A stretch of DNA of 64,000 nucleotides from Stenotrophomonas maltophilia (GCF_039555535.1 NZ_CP154630.1:3113001-3177000); one strand, 5' to 3'; positions 9,558 through 19,673 are shown, counted from the first letter of the stretch. The notes: generated from the letters alone by a model not told the origin. Made by a program: numbers and translations.

Positions 9558-9857
9558 ATGAACGCACGCACCGCCATCAACACCCTCAGCAGCCTGCTGT
9601 TCCTGCTGCTGGTCGCCCACACCACCGCCTACCAGCAGCAGATGTGGCCGCCCAGCCGGGTCATCCACGTGCATCCGGTGATCGTCGCCCTCGCCTATGC
9701 ACTGGGCGTGCTCACGCTGCTGCTGTGGATCGGCGGCCGTCGCACACCGGAACCCGCCCAACGCCTGGCGCGCTGGCTGCCCATCGTCGCCTGGTGCCTG
9801 CTCGGCATCGGCGTGGCGGTCATCCCGGTGTTCCTGCCTGGGCTGTCCCCGGCCTGA
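9558..9857 (+). CDS. Small integral membrane protein, unknown function
   Basis: 99 residues with three hydrophobic stretches (SLLFLLLVAHTTA, VIVALAYALGVLTLLLWI, and LPIVAWCLLGIGVAVIPVF). A clear AAGGAG ribosome site lies 9 bases before the ATG. It is divergent from the sigma factor gene and 244 bp upstream of aceE. I do not recognise a named family. Confidence 0.75.
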   Translation: MNARTAINTLSSLLFLLLVAHTTAYQQQMWPPSRVIHVHPVIVALAYALGVLTLLLWIGGRRTPEPAQRLARWLPIVAWCLLGIGVAVIPVFLPGLSPA

Positions 9858-10101
9858 TCAGCGCCCGCGCCCAGCGCATCGGCCCATGATACGGCGCGCG
9901 GCGCCAACCCTTGCTTGCCAGAGACCCAAGCCAGGCCCGCCTATCGAAGCCGGGGGGGCCGGCCTACGCTTGTCTCCTCGGTGGCCGCCACGGCCGCTCT
10001 TCGCGTCACGGCCCTGCCGTTGCGACCCCGCTCCAGTGCTGTGCGCCCTGCCGGTGTTGTCGCCCAGGCAGACGTCCGACCGGCGCCCTCTGGAGACAGC
10101 C
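9858..10101. other. Gap in front of aceE
   Basis: GC-rich spacer of 244 bases. It ends with TGGAGAC, a usable ribosome site for aceE. I see no clear promoter, no PdhR-like palindrome and no reading frame with protein-like character. Confidence 0.5.
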
Positions 10102-12774
10102 ATGAACCAAGCCCTCATTCCCTTCGATACCGATCCACTGGAAACCCAGGAGTGGCGTGAATCGCTGGAGGCGGTGATGCAGGCGGGCGGCCGGCCGCGC
10201 GCGCACTATCTGATCGACCAGCTGAGCGATCTGGACGCCCAGCAGCACGGCGACCTGCATACCCGTGTCTGGACCGCCTACGTCAACACCATCCCGCCCG
10301 AGCGCCAGCCGGCCTACCCGGGCGACCTGGCCATCGAACGCCGCCTGAACGCGATGATCCGCTGGAACGCGATGGTGATGGTGCTGCGCGCCGGCAAGCA
10401 CTCCAACGTCGGTGGCCACATCGCCACCTACCAGTCGGCGGCGGTGCTGTACGACGTCGGCTTCGATCACTTCTTTCGTGGCCGCACCGACACCTTCGAC
10501 GGCGACATGATCTACATCCAGGGCCACTCCGCGCCGGGCATCTACGGCCGCGCGTATGTGGAGGGCCGCATCGATCCGGCACGGATGGACAACTTCCGCC
10601 GCGAAGCCGGCCGCGAAGGCCTGTCCTCGTATCCACACCCGCGCCTGATGCCGGAGTTCTGGCAGTTCCCCACGGTGTCGATGGGGCTGGGCCCGCTGAC
10701 CGCGGCCTATCAGGCGCGCTACATGCGTTACTTGGAATACCGCGGCCTGAAAGCACACCAGGGACGCAAGGTCTGGGCCTTCCTCGGCGATGGCGAGATG
10801 GACCAGCCTGAATCGCTGGCGGCGATCTCGCTGGCCGGCCGCGAGCGGCTGGACAACCTCGTGTTCGTGGTCAACTGCAACCTGCAGCGCCTGGACGGGC
10901 CGGTACGCGGCAACGCCAAGGTGATCCAGGAACTGGAGGGCACCTTCCGCGCTGCTGGCTGGAACGTGATAAAGCTGATCTGGGGCAGCGGCTGGGACGA
11001 CCTGCTGGCCCGCGACCACAACGGCCTGCTGCGCCAGCGCATGATGGAATGCGTGGATGGCGACTACCAGACCTTCAAGTCGCAGAGCGGCGCCTACGTG
11101 CGCGAACACTTCTTCGGCCGCTATCCCGAGCTTCTGGAGCGGGTCGCGCACATGAGCGACGACGATATCTGGGCGCTGGCGCGTGGTGGCCACGACCCGC
11201 AGAAGGTGTTCGCTGCCTACCAGCAGGCGGCGAACACCAGCGGCCGGCCGACGGTGATCCTGGCCAAGACGGTCAAGGGTTTCGGCATGGGCGAGGCCGG
11301 TGAAGGCCAGAACATCAACCATCAACTGAAGAAGATGAGCGCCGACGCGGTGCGCGCCTTCCGTGACCGCTTCAACCTGCCGGTCAGCGACGACCAGCTG
11401 GAAGAAATGCCCTACCTGCGCCCCGAACCCGGCAGCGCCGAGGCAGCCTACTTCGCCGAACGCCGCCGCGTCCAAGGTGGCCAGCTGCCAGCGCGCCTGG
11501 CCAAGGTCGATCCGCTGCCGCTGCCACCACTGTCGATCTTCAACACCCAGCTGCAGGGCAGTGGCGATCGCGGCCAGTCCACCACCATGGGCTTCGTGCG
11601 CATCCTCACCAGCCTGCTGAAGGACCCGGACCTGGGCAAGCTGGTGATTCCGATCGTGCCCGATGAATCGCGCACCTTCGGCATGGAGGGCCTGTTCCGC
11701 CAGATCGGCATCCACTCCTACCTCGGCCAGCTGTACACCCCGCAGGATGCCGGCCAGCTGAGCTACTACAAGGAGGCCAAGGACGGCCAGATCCTGCAGG
11801 AAGGCATCAATGAATCCGGTGCGATCTGTTCGTGGATCGCCGCCGGCACTGCCTACAGCAACCATGGCCTGGCCACGATTCCGTTCTATATCTTCTATTC
11901 GATGTTCGGCCTGCAGCGCGTTGGCGACCTCGCCTGGGCTGCAGCCGATGCACGTACGCGCGGCTTCCTGCTCGGTGCCACGTCGGGCCGCACCACGCTG
12001 ATGGGCGAAGGCCTGCAGCACGATGACGGCCACAGCCACGTGCTGTCATCGGTGATTCCCAGCTGCGTGTCCTACGACCCGACCTACAACTACGAACTGG
12101 CGGTGATCATCCACGACGGCCTGCGCCGCATGTATGTCGAGCAGGAAGACATCTACTACTACATCACCGTACTCAACGAGAACTACCCGCAGCCGGCCCT
12201 GCCCGAAGGCGTCGAGGCTGGCATCCTGAAGGGCCTGTACCTGCTGCATCCGGCGGCCGCCGATGCCGCCCCACAGCCACGCGTGCAGCTGATGGGCAGC
12301 GGCTCGATCCTGCGCGAAGTGGAAGCGGCGGCAGAACTGCTGCTGCAGGACTTCGGCATCGCCAGCGACGTCTGGAGCGCCACCAGCCTGACCGAACTGC
12401 GCCGCGATGGGCTGGCCGCCGAACGCTGGAACCTGCTGCATCCGGCCGAAGAACCGCACGTGCCCTACGTGCAGCAGTGCCTGCAGGGCCACGACGGCCC
12501 GGTGGTGGTAGCCACCGACTACATGAAAATCGTCGGCGACCAGATCCGTCCCTTCATCAACGACCGCCGCTTCACCGCACTGGGCACCGATGGCTTCGGC
12601 CGTTCCGACACGCGTGAATCGCTGCGCACGTTCTTCGAAGTCGATCGCCACTTCATCGTGCTGGCGGCATTGAAGTCACTGGCCGACGAAGGCCGCATCG
12701 AGCGCTCGCGGATGCAGGAGGCCATCGACAGGTACGGCATCGACACCGGCAAGCGCGATCCGGCTGCGGTGTAA
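10102..12774 (+). CDS. aceE: Pyruvate dehydrogenase E1 component, homodimeric type
   Basis: 890 residues, matching the E. coli AceE length class. It decarboxylates pyruvate with thiamine diphosphate and passes acetyl to the E2 lipoyl domain. The ThDP/Mg motif GDGEMDQPES is at 229-238, and VNCNLQRLDGPVRGN follows. C-terminal transketolase-like domains are complete. ATG chosen because homology to AceE begins there; the frame is open far upstream. No aceF or lpd follows: the gene ends in a hairpin facing a convergent gene, so the partner subunits are encoded elsewhere. Confidence 0.96.
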   Translation: MNQALIPFDTDPLETQEWRESLEAVMQAGGRPRAHYLIDQLSDLDAQQHGDLHTRVWTAYVNTIPPERQPAYPGDLAIERRLNAMIRWNAMVMVLRAGKHSNVGGHIATYQSAAVLYDVGFDHFFRGRTDTFDGDMIYIQGHSAPGIYGRAYVEGRIDPARMDNFRREAGREGLSSYPHPRLMPEFWQFPTVSMGLGPLTAAYQARYMRYLEYRGLKAHQGRKVWAFLGDGEMDQPESLAAISLAGRERLDNLVFVVNCNLQRLDGPVRGNAKVIQELEGTFRAAGWNVIKLIWGSGWDDLLARDHNGLLRQRMMECVDGDYQTFKSQSGAYVREHFFGRYPELLERVAHMSDDDIWALARGGHDPQKVFAAYQQAANTSGRPTVILAKTVKGFGMGEAGEGQNINHQLKKMSADAVRAFRDRFNLPVSDDQLEEMPYLRPEPGSAEAAYFAERRRVQGGQLPARLAKVDPLPLPPLSIFNTQLQGSGDRGQSTTMGFVRILTSLLKDPDLGKLVIPIVPDESRTFGMEGLFRQIGIHSYLGQLYTPQDAGQLSYYKEAKDGQILQEGINESGAICSWIAAGTAYSNHGLATIPFYIFYSMFGLQRVGDLAWAAADARTRGFLLGATSGRTTLMGEGLQHDDGHSHVLSSVIPSCVSYDPTYNYELAVIIHDGLRRMYVEQEDIYYYITVLNENYPQPALPEGVEAGILKGLYLLHPAAADAAPQPRVQLMGSGSILREVEAAAELLLQDFGIASDVWSATSLTELRRDGLAAERWNLLHPAEEPHVPYVQQCLQGHDGPVVVATDYMKIVGDQIRPFINDRRFTALGTDGFGRSDTRESLRTFFEVDRHFIVLAALKSLADEGRIERSRMQEAIDRYGIDTGKRDPAAV

Positions 12775-12778
12775 GACG

Positions 12779-12821
12779 GCTGCATTCGCCACGCCCGAGG
12801 TACGGGCGTGGTGAATGCAGC
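12779..12821. terminator. Bidirectional hairpin between aceE and a convergent gene
   Basis: Nineteen-base arms GCTGCATTC[G]CCACGCCCG and CGGGCGTGG[T]GAATGCAGC pair with a single G-T wobble around a 5-base loop (AGGTA). There is no U run on either strand, so it may act as a roadblock or processing/stability hairpin as well as a terminator. Confidence 0.65.
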
Positions 12822-12825
12822 AGCG

Positions 12826-13308
12826 CTAAGGCACCCGCTTGAACAGATTGGTCTGCAGGATCGGCGTACCGTCGTGGCCGTAGAACGCTTTGGTCTCAGT
12901 CATCGTCGTGCGGTCGGCGGCCACGGTATAGATGCGGGTGGACGCGGGCGTGCCATGGTCCACCAGCTGCATGACCAGCGTGTTCGGCGCCGGCAGTTTC
13001 AGGTTGGCCTTGTCCGCGCCGTAGGTGCCGGACAAAGGCCCCGGCGTGCCGTCGAGGGACAGCGTGCCATCGGACTTCATGGTCTTGCCGTCGTGCAGGA
13101 CGATGTCCACGTGCGAACTCCAGCGTCCACCACCGGCATCCTTGAATTCCAGCACCACCTGTTTCGGGCGCTGCGCCTCGGGCAGCGCCGAGGTGGCAAT
13201 GTCCAGCGACCAGCGTCCCAGCAGCGGTGAGGGCGGTGCCTCCATCGCGAACGCCGGGGCGGCCGGCAGCGAAAGCGCAGACAACAACACAGCGGACAGC
13301 AGCTTCAT
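12826..13308 (-). CDS. Secreted hypothetical protein
   Basis: 160 residues with a signal peptide (MKLLSAVLLSALSLPAAPAFA), then a small beta-rich domain starting LLGRWSLDIATSALP and containing alternating strands. The 'GRW.LD' opening recalls lipocalin-like/DUF families of periplasmic proteins, but I cannot name it. GGAG ribosome site before the ATG. It is divergent from the zinc-type receptor across a 203-bp spacer. It is the only intact gene in the window that I read as ending in TAG. Confidence 0.75.
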   Translation of the reverse strand: MKLLSAVLLSALSLPAAPAFAMEAPPSPLLGRWSLDIATSALPEAQRPKQVVLEFKDAGGGRWSSHVDIVLHDGKTMKSDGTLSLDGTPGPLSGTYGADKANLKLPAPNTLVMQLVDHGTPASTRIYTVAADRTTMTETKAFYGHDGTPILQTNLFKRVP

Positions 13309-13455
13309 ACGTTGCTCCGTTCGAGTGAAGAAGGGGCTGCGGGAGTATTGCGCTACGCAGTGACCCGGATCGTGCGCGCTGCCAAGGCGCCAGGCAAGCC
13401 ATTCAGATGAACAGGGGCATCCTGCCAAGACGCTTGCAGCAGGCGCGTCTGCAAC

Positions 13456-13483
13456 TTGTCACATCAAATAGTTACGTTATAAC
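13456..13483 (+). promoter_or_regulatory. Sigma-70 promoter of the ZnuD-like receptor
   Basis: TTGTCA (-35) and TATAAC (-10) with a 16-bp spacer. The -10 lies inside the Zur-like site. The transcript would start near 13490 and have a leader of about 20 bases. Confidence 0.6.
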
Positions 13484-13488
13484 ATTTC
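13466..13488 (+). promoter_or_regulatory. Candidate Zur operator
   Basis: The right half TATAACATTTC is identical to the gammaproteobacterial Zur-box half-site, and the left half keeps the inverted GTTA (GTTA-N5-TAAC). It covers the -10 of the receptor promoter, where a zinc-loaded repressor would block transcription. The left half is degenerate (about 6 of 11 matches). Confidence 0.5.
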
Positions 13489-13511
13489 ACGTCATTTTCA
13501 CGGATCGTGTC

Positions 13512-15842
13512 ATGCGTCGTCATCTCCTTGCTGCAGCCATTCTGTTCGCCGTCCAGTCCGCCCATGCCGCGGACGAACCCACCCTTCCCACCCTCCGGGT
13601 CGAGGCCTCCCAGTCCTCGCGCATCGACAGCCGGGTCACCGTCGACAACCCGCAGGCGCAGAACCGCACCCTGGGCAACCTGCTGGAGCACGTCTCCGGC
13701 GTGCAGAGCAGCGCCTTCGGCCCGAACGCCGGCGCGCCGGTCATCCGCAGCCTCAGCGGCAACCGCGTGCAGATCCTGCAGGACGGCCAGTCCATCCTTG
13801 GCATGAACGCGATCAGCGCCGATATCAACATTCCGTTCGACCCGCTGTTCGTGCGCAGCGTCACCGTCAACAAGTCGTCCGATACCGTGCGCTACGGTGG
13901 CAACGCGATCGGCGGCAGCGTGGAGATCGACTCCGGCCTGATCTCGCGCAGCATGGAAGACAGGGACCAGTCGATGGAACTGGTCCTGCGCAAGGGCTTC
14001 AATGCCGCCGACGCGCAGGGCTTCCGCATGAACTTCAACAACCAGCACAACGTCTCGACCAACCTGCAGGTCTCTCGGCAGCGCATCTCGCACTACGACA
14101 TCCCTGGCAACAGCAAGGCCAGTGTCTGCAATACGCGTCTGTTCCCGCCGACCGGTGGTGTGAACTCTGCGCTGGCCGACAGCTGCCAGAAGGAAGCGCG
14201 CGTGCAGCAGATCTACAACAAGGCCTCGCAGCCGTACATCGACCAGTTCATGACCGAGAACCCGGACTGGGCCGACGGTGATTTCTCGTTCTACACCAAC
14301 AACCCGACTTCGGTCTGGCAGCGCCGCACCTACATCAATCCGGTCAATCCTGCCTATGTCTCAGGCACGCCCTCATACGTGCAGAAGCAGATCAACAACG
14401 ATGTGACGCCCGACTACCATCGCCGGCTGGGCAACAGCTACGCGCGCAACTCGCAGGTGGCGTTCGGCTCCACGCTGTTCTTCGATCGTGGCTATGTGGG
14501 CATCAGCATCGATGCCAAGGACAGCGAATACGGCGTGCCAGGGTTCTCGATGCAGAACCTGTCATTCGGTTCCAACTATGCCGACGGGCTGCCGGTGGGC
14601 GTGGTGATCAAGCAGGAGCGCTACGCGCTGGAAGCACTGCTGCGCGATCCGCTGCCGGGGCTGGAGCGTGCCGAACTGCGTGTCTCCAGGCTGGACAACA
14701 CCTCGGGCGAACGGCTGGGTGCTTCCAGGGCCAACGACTACGATTTCGAGGGTACCCAGGCCGAACTGCTGCTCAGCCACCAGCGGATCGGACCGCTCAG
14801 CGGCCTGCTCGGTTTCAGCCACCAGTCGCGTGACGTGACAGGTAGTGGCTCGCTGCGCTATCTGCCTGATGTGGACTCCCGCAGCAACGCGGTGTTCCTG
14901 AAGGAAACGCTGGACTTCGGCTGGGCCAGTTTCGACGCTGGCGTGCGCCACGAGCGTGTCGATCACGAACTGCAGCCGAGCCGCTTCAAGACCGCGCGCA
15001 ATGCTGCCAACACGAAACTGCAGGATCGTTCCTACCGGCTCAACAGCTACAGCCTGGGTTCGTATGTCGAGCTCGGTCCGTTGTTCGCCGCCAAAGTGCG
15101 CTACTCATCCTCGCAGCGCGCACCGGAAATCAACGAGCTGTACGCCAGCAACGCGCACTACTCGGTGATGACCCAGGAAGAAGGCAACCAGAATCTCGAA
15201 CCGGAGCGCGCGAAGAATCTGGAGCTGACCGGCCTGTTCCACCTCGGCGGTTTCGAACTGTCAGGCACCGCCTACCGGATGCGCTACGAGAACTATCTTT
15301 ACCTCGGCCATTCCGGCGCGCAGATGGCCAACCGCCTGCCGCTGAAATACTGGAAACAGACCGATACCACGGTAAAGGGCTTCGAGATCGATGCCTCGCA
15401 GGCATTGGACCTGGGCCGCTACGGCACGTTGAACGTCTCCGCCTTCGCCGACCTGGTGAAGAACAAGGCCGATCACCCCGATTCGTTGCGTGCCCACAAT
15501 GACGGCGAGTACCTGCCGAACATGCCGACCAACCGCTACGGTGCCAACCTGCAGTGGCAGCGCGAAGGCTGGAAGGCGCAGCTGTCCAGCACCTATTACG
15601 ACACGCAGAAGTACCTCGGCCGCAACGTCAGCGAGGAAGTACCGCTGGATGCCTTCAACCTGGTCGACCTGCAGGTCAGTCGTGAGCTGCCGGTGCGCAA
15701 CAGCTACATCGCCGGCATGGAAGTGTTCGTCAATGGCAGCAACCTGCTTAATGAAGAAGCACGGCCGCACAACTCACCGTTGAAGTACATCGCGCCGTTG
15801 CCGGGGCGTGGGTTCCAGGTGGGGGTGACGGTGAGGCTCTGA
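13512..15842 (+). CDS. TonB-dependent receptor, ZnuD-like (probable zinc uptake)
   Basis: 776 residues: signal peptide (1-19), plug from about residue 45 and a barrel ending in GFQVGVTVRL. The plug segment SGVQSSAFGPNAGAPVIRSL followed by GNRVQILQDGQS resembles the 'PGI..SQ.G..ASAPVIRG..G.R' region of ZnuD zinc receptors as I remember it. The Zur-box-like operator agrees. ATG chosen because it opens a signal peptide; upstream in-frame sequence crosses the promoter. No His-rich loop is obvious, so another metal or heme is possible. Confidence 0.85.
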   Translation: MRRHLLAAAILFAVQSAHAADEPTLPTLRVEASQSSRIDSRVTVDNPQAQNRTLGNLLEHVSGVQSSAFGPNAGAPVIRSLSGNRVQILQDGQSILGMNAISADINIPFDPLFVRSVTVNKSSDTVRYGGNAIGGSVEIDSGLISRSMEDRDQSMELVLRKGFNAADAQGFRMNFNNQHNVSTNLQVSRQRISHYDIPGNSKASVCNTRLFPPTGGVNSALADSCQKEARVQQIYNKASQPYIDQFMTENPDWADGDFSFYTNNPTSVWQRRTYINPVNPAYVSGTPSYVQKQINNDVTPDYHRRLGNSYARNSQVAFGSTLFFDRGYVGISIDAKDSEYGVPGFSMQNLSFGSNYADGLPVGVVIKQERYALEALLRDPLPGLERAELRVSRLDNTSGERLGASRANDYDFEGTQAELLLSHQRIGPLSGLLGFSHQSRDVTGSGSLRYLPDVDSRSNAVFLKETLDFGWASFDAGVRHERVDHELQPSRFKTARNAANTKLQDRSYRLNSYSLGSYVELGPLFAAKVRYSSSQRAPEINELYASNAHYSVMTQEEGNQNLEPERAKNLELTGLFHLGGFELSGTAYRMRYENYLYLGHSGAQMANRLPLKYWKQTDTTVKGFEIDASQALDLGRYGTLNVSAFADLVKNKADHPDSLRAHNDGEYLPNMPTNRYGANLQWQREGWKAQLSSTYYDTQKYLGRNVSEEVPLDAFNLVDLQVSRELPVRNSYIAGMEVFVNGSNLLNEEARPHNSPLKYIAPLPGRGFQVGVTVRL

Positions 15843-15962
15843 GGCAGAGGCCGGAGAAAGGCAAGCCTGCAGGTGAGCCACCTGTGGGCGTCCTGGGTCA
15901 CGGACTGCGTGGTTGCCTCCCGGGCCGCGATTGATCCACCATCGGCGAAAATGGAGAAGGTG

Positions 15963-16397
15963 ATGAACTGGAAACAAGCGATTTCCCTCGGGGTGCTGTT
16001 GAACATTGCATCCGGCGCCGGTGCCGCATCGGCGATCACCTACGACAAGGACGGTCGCTACGGCTACTCGATGAACCAACGTTCCTTGACCACCGCGATG
16101 CAGCAGTCGCTGCACTACTGCGCAGCGCGATCACGCAATTGTGGTCAATCCGCCAGCACGGCCAACGAAGGCTATTCGGCCATCGCCACAGGCACGATTG
16201 CGCTGGGCTTTGCACTGGCAGAGAAGACGCCGGATGCTGCGCAGAAGAAGGCAGAGAGAATGTGCAGGGAGCGTGCCAACGATTGCGTGCTTGCCCTGCT
16301 GTGGAGGGAAGCGCCATCCGATGAGCTTGAACCGCCGGTCCACCCAGGCGCACCTGTTTCGGTGCCCGCGGCCACTCCCGACCGGCGCCTGCGATGA
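15963..16397 (+). CDS. DUF4189-like secreted protein
   Basis: 144 residues with a signal peptide (to about residue 24) and a small cysteine-containing domain (CAARSRNC, and CRERANDC near the end) of the kind labelled DUF4189. The SAIATGTIALGFALAEKTPDAA segment fits the 'repeated W/G-A-I-A' pattern of that family. The C-terminal 25 residues are Pro-rich and unstructured. ATG is preceded by GGAG. Function unknown; it stands alone between a receptor and tRNA-Ser. Confidence 0.7.
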   Translation: MNWKQAISLGVLLNIASGAGAASAITYDKDGRYGYSMNQRSLTTAMQQSLHYCAARSRNCGQSASTANEGYSAIATGTIALGFALAEKTPDAAQKKAERMCRERANDCVLALLWREAPSDELEPPVHPGAPVSVPAATPDRRLR

Positions 16398-16454
16398 GCA
16401 CGGTGGACCAGGCAGACACGGCTCGGCACTGACCTGTCCATTCGAGCCTCAGGC

Positions 16455-16490
16455 AAAGAAAAACGCCTGCAGATCGAAGATCTGCAGGCG
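16455..16490 (-). terminator. Rho-independent terminator of tRNA-Ser
   Basis: Perfect 12-bp stem CGCCTGCAGATC/GATCTGCAGGCG with a 3-base loop, followed on the minus strand by TTTTTCTTT. It begins 13 bases past the CCA end of the tRNA. Confidence 0.9.
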
Positions 16491-16502
16491 CTTCTTTGTA
16501 TC

Positions 16503-16595
16503 TGGCGGAGTGAGAGGGATTCGAACCCTCGATAGAGCTTTTGACCCTATACTCCCTTAGCAGGGGAGCCCCTTCGGCCACTCGGGCATCACTCC
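16503..16595 (-). tRNA. tRNA-Ser(GCU)
   Basis: 93 nt including an encoded CCA. Acceptor stem GGAGTGA/TCACTCC with discriminator G, anticodon GCT in the loop CTGCTAA, a long variable arm typical of serine tRNAs, and the T-loop GGTTCGAATCC. Reads AGC/AGU codons. Confidence 0.96.
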
Positions 16596-16640
16596 GGGGT
16601 TTTCTCCGCGTCTGGTGCGTTGCACCTCAGCGGGGCGTGA

Positions 16641-16670
16641 ATCATAACGTTAATCGAGTGCGAAGGTAAA
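16641..16670 (-). promoter_or_regulatory. Probable tRNA-Ser promoter
   Basis: On the minus strand TTTACC (-35), 18 bp, TATGAT (-10, 5 of 6 matches), placed 46 bases upstream of the tRNA and just past the csrA stop. Confidence 0.5.
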
Positions 16671-16673
16671 GCG

Positions 16674-16877
16674 TTATTCGGCAGAATTTTCGCTACCGGT
16701 GCCACCGGCTTCGTCACCGCGCTGGATGCGCTGATAGATCTCTTCGCGATGCACAGCGACGTCCTTCGGCGCGGTGATGCCGATACGCACCTGGTTACCC
16801 TTGACGCCAAGCACGGTGACGCTCACCGAGTCACCGATCATCAGGGTTTCGCCGACGCGGCGAGTCAGGATCAACAT
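16674..16877 (-). CDS. csrA: Carbon storage regulator CsrA (RsmA)
   Basis: 67 residues starting [16 protein letters not shown]. CsrA dimers bind GGA motifs in 5' leaders and repress or stabilise mRNAs, controlling biofilm, motility and virulence traits. The RNA-contact residues Leu4 and Arg44 (AVHREEI) are present. Usual family length with a slightly acidic tail. GGAGAC ribosome site 10 bases before the ATG. It lies 147 bp downstream of alaS, a common gammaproteobacterial arrangement, with a short TTGACG-containing inverted repeat (16924-16940) in that gap that may belong to its own promoter. Confidence 0.97.
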
Positions 16878-17024
16878 TTTTGTAAGTCTCCATGGAACCG
16901 TGTGGAAGGGTATCCCCCACCGGCTTGACGCTCCGTCAAGAAGCGCTACCACGACAAAGGGAAAAGATTCGCAATGGTACCGTCAGCCGTCCCGCTCCTA
17001 CAAGGAGGGGGACGGCCAGGTTCA

Positions 17025-19673
17025 TCACAGGCGGGGGCTGACCCATTCGACGACCGCAGCCAGCGCAGTGGCAAGGGCGGGCCCGTCCTCGCCACCACCC
17101 TGGGCGAGGTCCGGGCGTCCGCCGCCCTTGCCCCCGATCTGACTGGCGATATGGGACAACAGTTCCCCGGCCTTGACCTTGCCCATTGCGCTGCCGTTCA
17201 CACCCGCGACCAAGGCGGCCTTGCCGTCCTGGGCGCCGGCCAGCACGATCACCGCATCGCCCAGCTGCTGCTTGAGACGGTCCATGGCGTCACGCAGGGC
17301 CTTGGCATCGAAGCCCTCCAGGCGGGCCGCCAGCACCTTCACGCCGGCAACCTCGACGGCCTGGCCGGACAGGTCGGCCGTGGCACCTGCGGCGACCTTG
17401 GCCTTCACGGCATCCAGTTCGCGCTCCAGCTGCTTCTGGCGCTGGCCAAGGGCACGGATCTTCTCGACCACGTCGGTAGCGCTGCCGCCGAGCAGTTCAG
17501 CGGCCTCGGCCAGGCGGGCCTCTTCGGCGTCCACGTAATCCAGGGCGCCCTGGCCGGTAACGGCCTCGATGCGGCGCACGCCGGCGGAGACACCACCCTC
17601 GGAGGTGATCTTGAACAGGCCGATGTCGCCGGTACGGTTGACGTGGGTGCCGCCGCACAGCTCGGTGGAGTAGTCACCCATCTTCAGCACGCGCACGTGC
17701 TCGCCGTACTTCTCGCCGAACAGCGCCATCGCACCGAAGTCCAGCGCTTCCTGCATGCCCATGTTGTGCACTTCGGCGGCGTTGTTGGCGCGCACCTGCT
17801 GGTTGACCTTGCGCTCGATCACGGCAAGCTCTTCCGCGCTGATCGGCTGGAAGTGCGAGAAGTCGAAACGCAGGCGGTCCGGTGCGACCAGCGAGCCCTT
17901 CTGCTGCACGTGGGTGCCCAGCACTTCGCGCAGGGCGGCGTGCAGCAGATGGGTGGCCGAGTGGTTGAGGATGGTGGCGCCACGGCGCTCGCCATCGACC
18001 TGGCCGGACAGGACGTCGCCAACCTTCAGGCCACCTTCGGACAGGGTGCCGACGTGGCCATGGAACTGGCCGGCGAACTTCTGGGTATCGTCCACCGCGA
18101 GGCGCACGCCGTTGCCGGTCAGCACGCCGGTGTCGCCGACCTGACCACCGGATTCGGCGTAGAACGGGGTCTGGTCAGTGATCACGATGACGGCGTCACC
18201 GGCATCGGCCGACTGCACCGGACGACCGTCCTTCAGCACGGCCAGCACGGTCAGGCCATCGGCCTGCAGGCGGTCGTAGCCCAGGAACCGGGTCGGGCTG
18301 AGGGTCGCCACCAGCTCGGCCGGCAGGGTCACGCCGCCGCCGAACTTGCCGGCCGCACGTGCGGTTTCGCGCTGCTGCTCCATCGCAGCATCGAAGCCGG
18401 CGATGTCGACGGTCAGGTCACGCTCGCGGGCGATGTCCTGGGTCAGGTCGAGCGGGAAGCCATAGGTGTCGTACAGGCGGAAGGCGTCAACGCCCGGGAT
18501 CACGCCATTGCTGGCCTTGCCCGCGACGTCTTCGAAGATCTTCATGCCAGCATCGAGGGTTTCAGCGAAACGCTCTTCCTCGGCCTGCAGCGCACGGGTG
18601 ACGGTGTCCACCGCTGCCGGCAGTTCCGGATAGGCCTCGCCCATCTGCTCGACCAGGGTCGGCACCAGCTTGCTGAAGAACGGCTGGCGCACGCCCAGCA
18701 TCCAGCCGTGGCGCAGGGCGCGGCGGATGATACGGCGCAGCACGTAACCACGGCCTTCGTTGGACGGCAGCACGCCATCGACGATCAGGAACGAGCAGGC
18801 GCGGATGTGATCGGCGATCACGCGCAGCGACTTGTTCTCCAGGTCGGCGGTGCCGGTCAGCTCCGAGGCCTTGCGGATCAGCGCCTGGAACAGGTCGATC
18901 TCGTAGTTGGTATGCACGTGCTGCAGGATCGCCGCCAGGCGCTCCAGGCCCATGCCGGTATCAACGCACGGCGCCGGCAGCGGCACCAGGGTGCCGTCGG
19001 GCTGGCGGTCGAACTGCATGAACACCAGGTTCCAGATCTCGATGAAGCGGTCACCGTCTTCATCCGGAGAACCCGGGGGGCCACCGGCGATATGGTCGCC
19101 GTGGTCGTAGAAGATCTCGGTGCACGGGCCACAGGGGCCGGTGTCAGCCATCTGCCAGAAGTTGTCCGAGGCGAACGGTGCACCCTTGTTGTCGCCGATG
19201 CGCACGATGCGCGCTTCCGGAATGCCGACCATGTCGCGCCACAGTTCGTAGGCTTCGTCGTCGGTCTGGTACACGGTGACCAGCAGGCGCTCGGCCGGCA
19301 GCTTCCAGACCTGGGTCAGCAGTTCCCAGGCCCAGGCGATCGCATCCTTCTTGAAGTAGTCGCCGAAGGACCAGTTACCCAGCATTTCGAAGAAGGTGTG
19401 ATGGCGCGCGGTGTAGCCGACCTGGTCGAGGTCGTTGTGCTTGCCGCCCGCGCGCAGGCAGCGCTGGACGTCGGCTGCACGCACGTAGCTGCGCTTCTCC
19501 GCGCCAAGGAACACGTCCTTGAACTGCACCATGCCGGAGTTGGTGAACAGCAGGGTCGGATCATTGCCCGGCACCAGCGGCGCCGACGGCACGATGGTGT
19601 GGCCTTTGCCCTTGAAGAATTCAAGGAAGTCGCTGCGGATCTGGGAAGTCGTGAATTTGGCGGATGCGTTCAT
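17025..19673 (-). CDS. alaS: Alanine--tRNA ligase
   Basis: 882 residues, full length. N-terminal aminoacylation domain starts right after the ATG ([20 protein letters not shown]), followed by the editing domain with [12 protein letters not shown] (HxxxH) and [13 protein letters not shown] (the CxxxH zinc/editing motif), then the C-Ala domain with a terminal [12 protein letters not shown] segment. It charges tRNA-Ala and clears Ser/Gly mischarging. Start chosen at MNASAKF; upstream in-frame codons have no homology. The recX gene ends 109 bp upstream; csrA follows. Confidence 0.98.
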   Translation of the reverse strand: MNASAKFTTSQIRSDFLEFFKGKGHTIVPSAPLVPGNDPTLLFTNSGMVQFKDVFLGAEKRSYVRAADVQRCLRAGGKHNDLDQVGYTARHHTFFEMLGNWSFGDYFKKDAIAWAWELLTQVWKLPAERLLVTVYQTDDEAYELWRDMVGIPEARIVRIGDNKGAPFASDNFWQMADTGPCGPCTEIFYDHGDHIAGGPPGSPDEDGDRFIEIWNLVFMQFDRQPDGTLVPLPAPCVDTGMGLERLAAILQHVHTNYEIDLFQALIRKASELTGTADLENKSLRVIADHIRACSFLIVDGVLPSNEGRGYVLRRIIRRALRHGWMLGVRQPFFSKLVPTLVEQMGEAYPELPAAVDTVTRALQAEEERFAETLDAGMKIFEDVAGKASNGVIPGVDAFRLYDTYGFPLDLTQDIARERDLTVDIAGFDAAMEQQRETARAAGKFGGGVTLPAELVATLSPTRFLGYDRLQADGLTVLAVLKDGRPVQSADAGDAVIVITDQTPFYAESGGQVGDTGVLTGNGVRLAVDDTQKFAGQFHGHVGTLSEGGLKVGDVLSGQVDGERRGATILNHSATHLLHAALREVLGTHVQQKGSLVAPDRLRFDFSHFQPISAEELAVIERKVNQQVRANNAAEVHNMGMQEALDFGAMALFGEKYGEHVRVLKMGDYSTELCGGTHVNRTGDIGLFKITSEGGVSAGVRRIEAVTGQGALDYVDAEEARLAEAAELLGGSATDVVEKIRALGQRQKQLERELDAVKAKVAAGATADLSGQAVEVAGVKVLAARLEGFDAKALRDAMDRLKQQLGDAVIVLAGAQDGKAALVAGVNGSAMGKVKAGELLSHIASQIGGKGGGRPDLAQGGGEDGPALATALAAVVEWVSPRL

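Noticed and set aside
10006..12039. Long antisense frame opposite aceE (and similar ones opposite ubiB-like, hflX, ftsH, eno and pyrG genes)
   Set aside because: These mirror the codon bias of the real genes and contain no recognisable domain.
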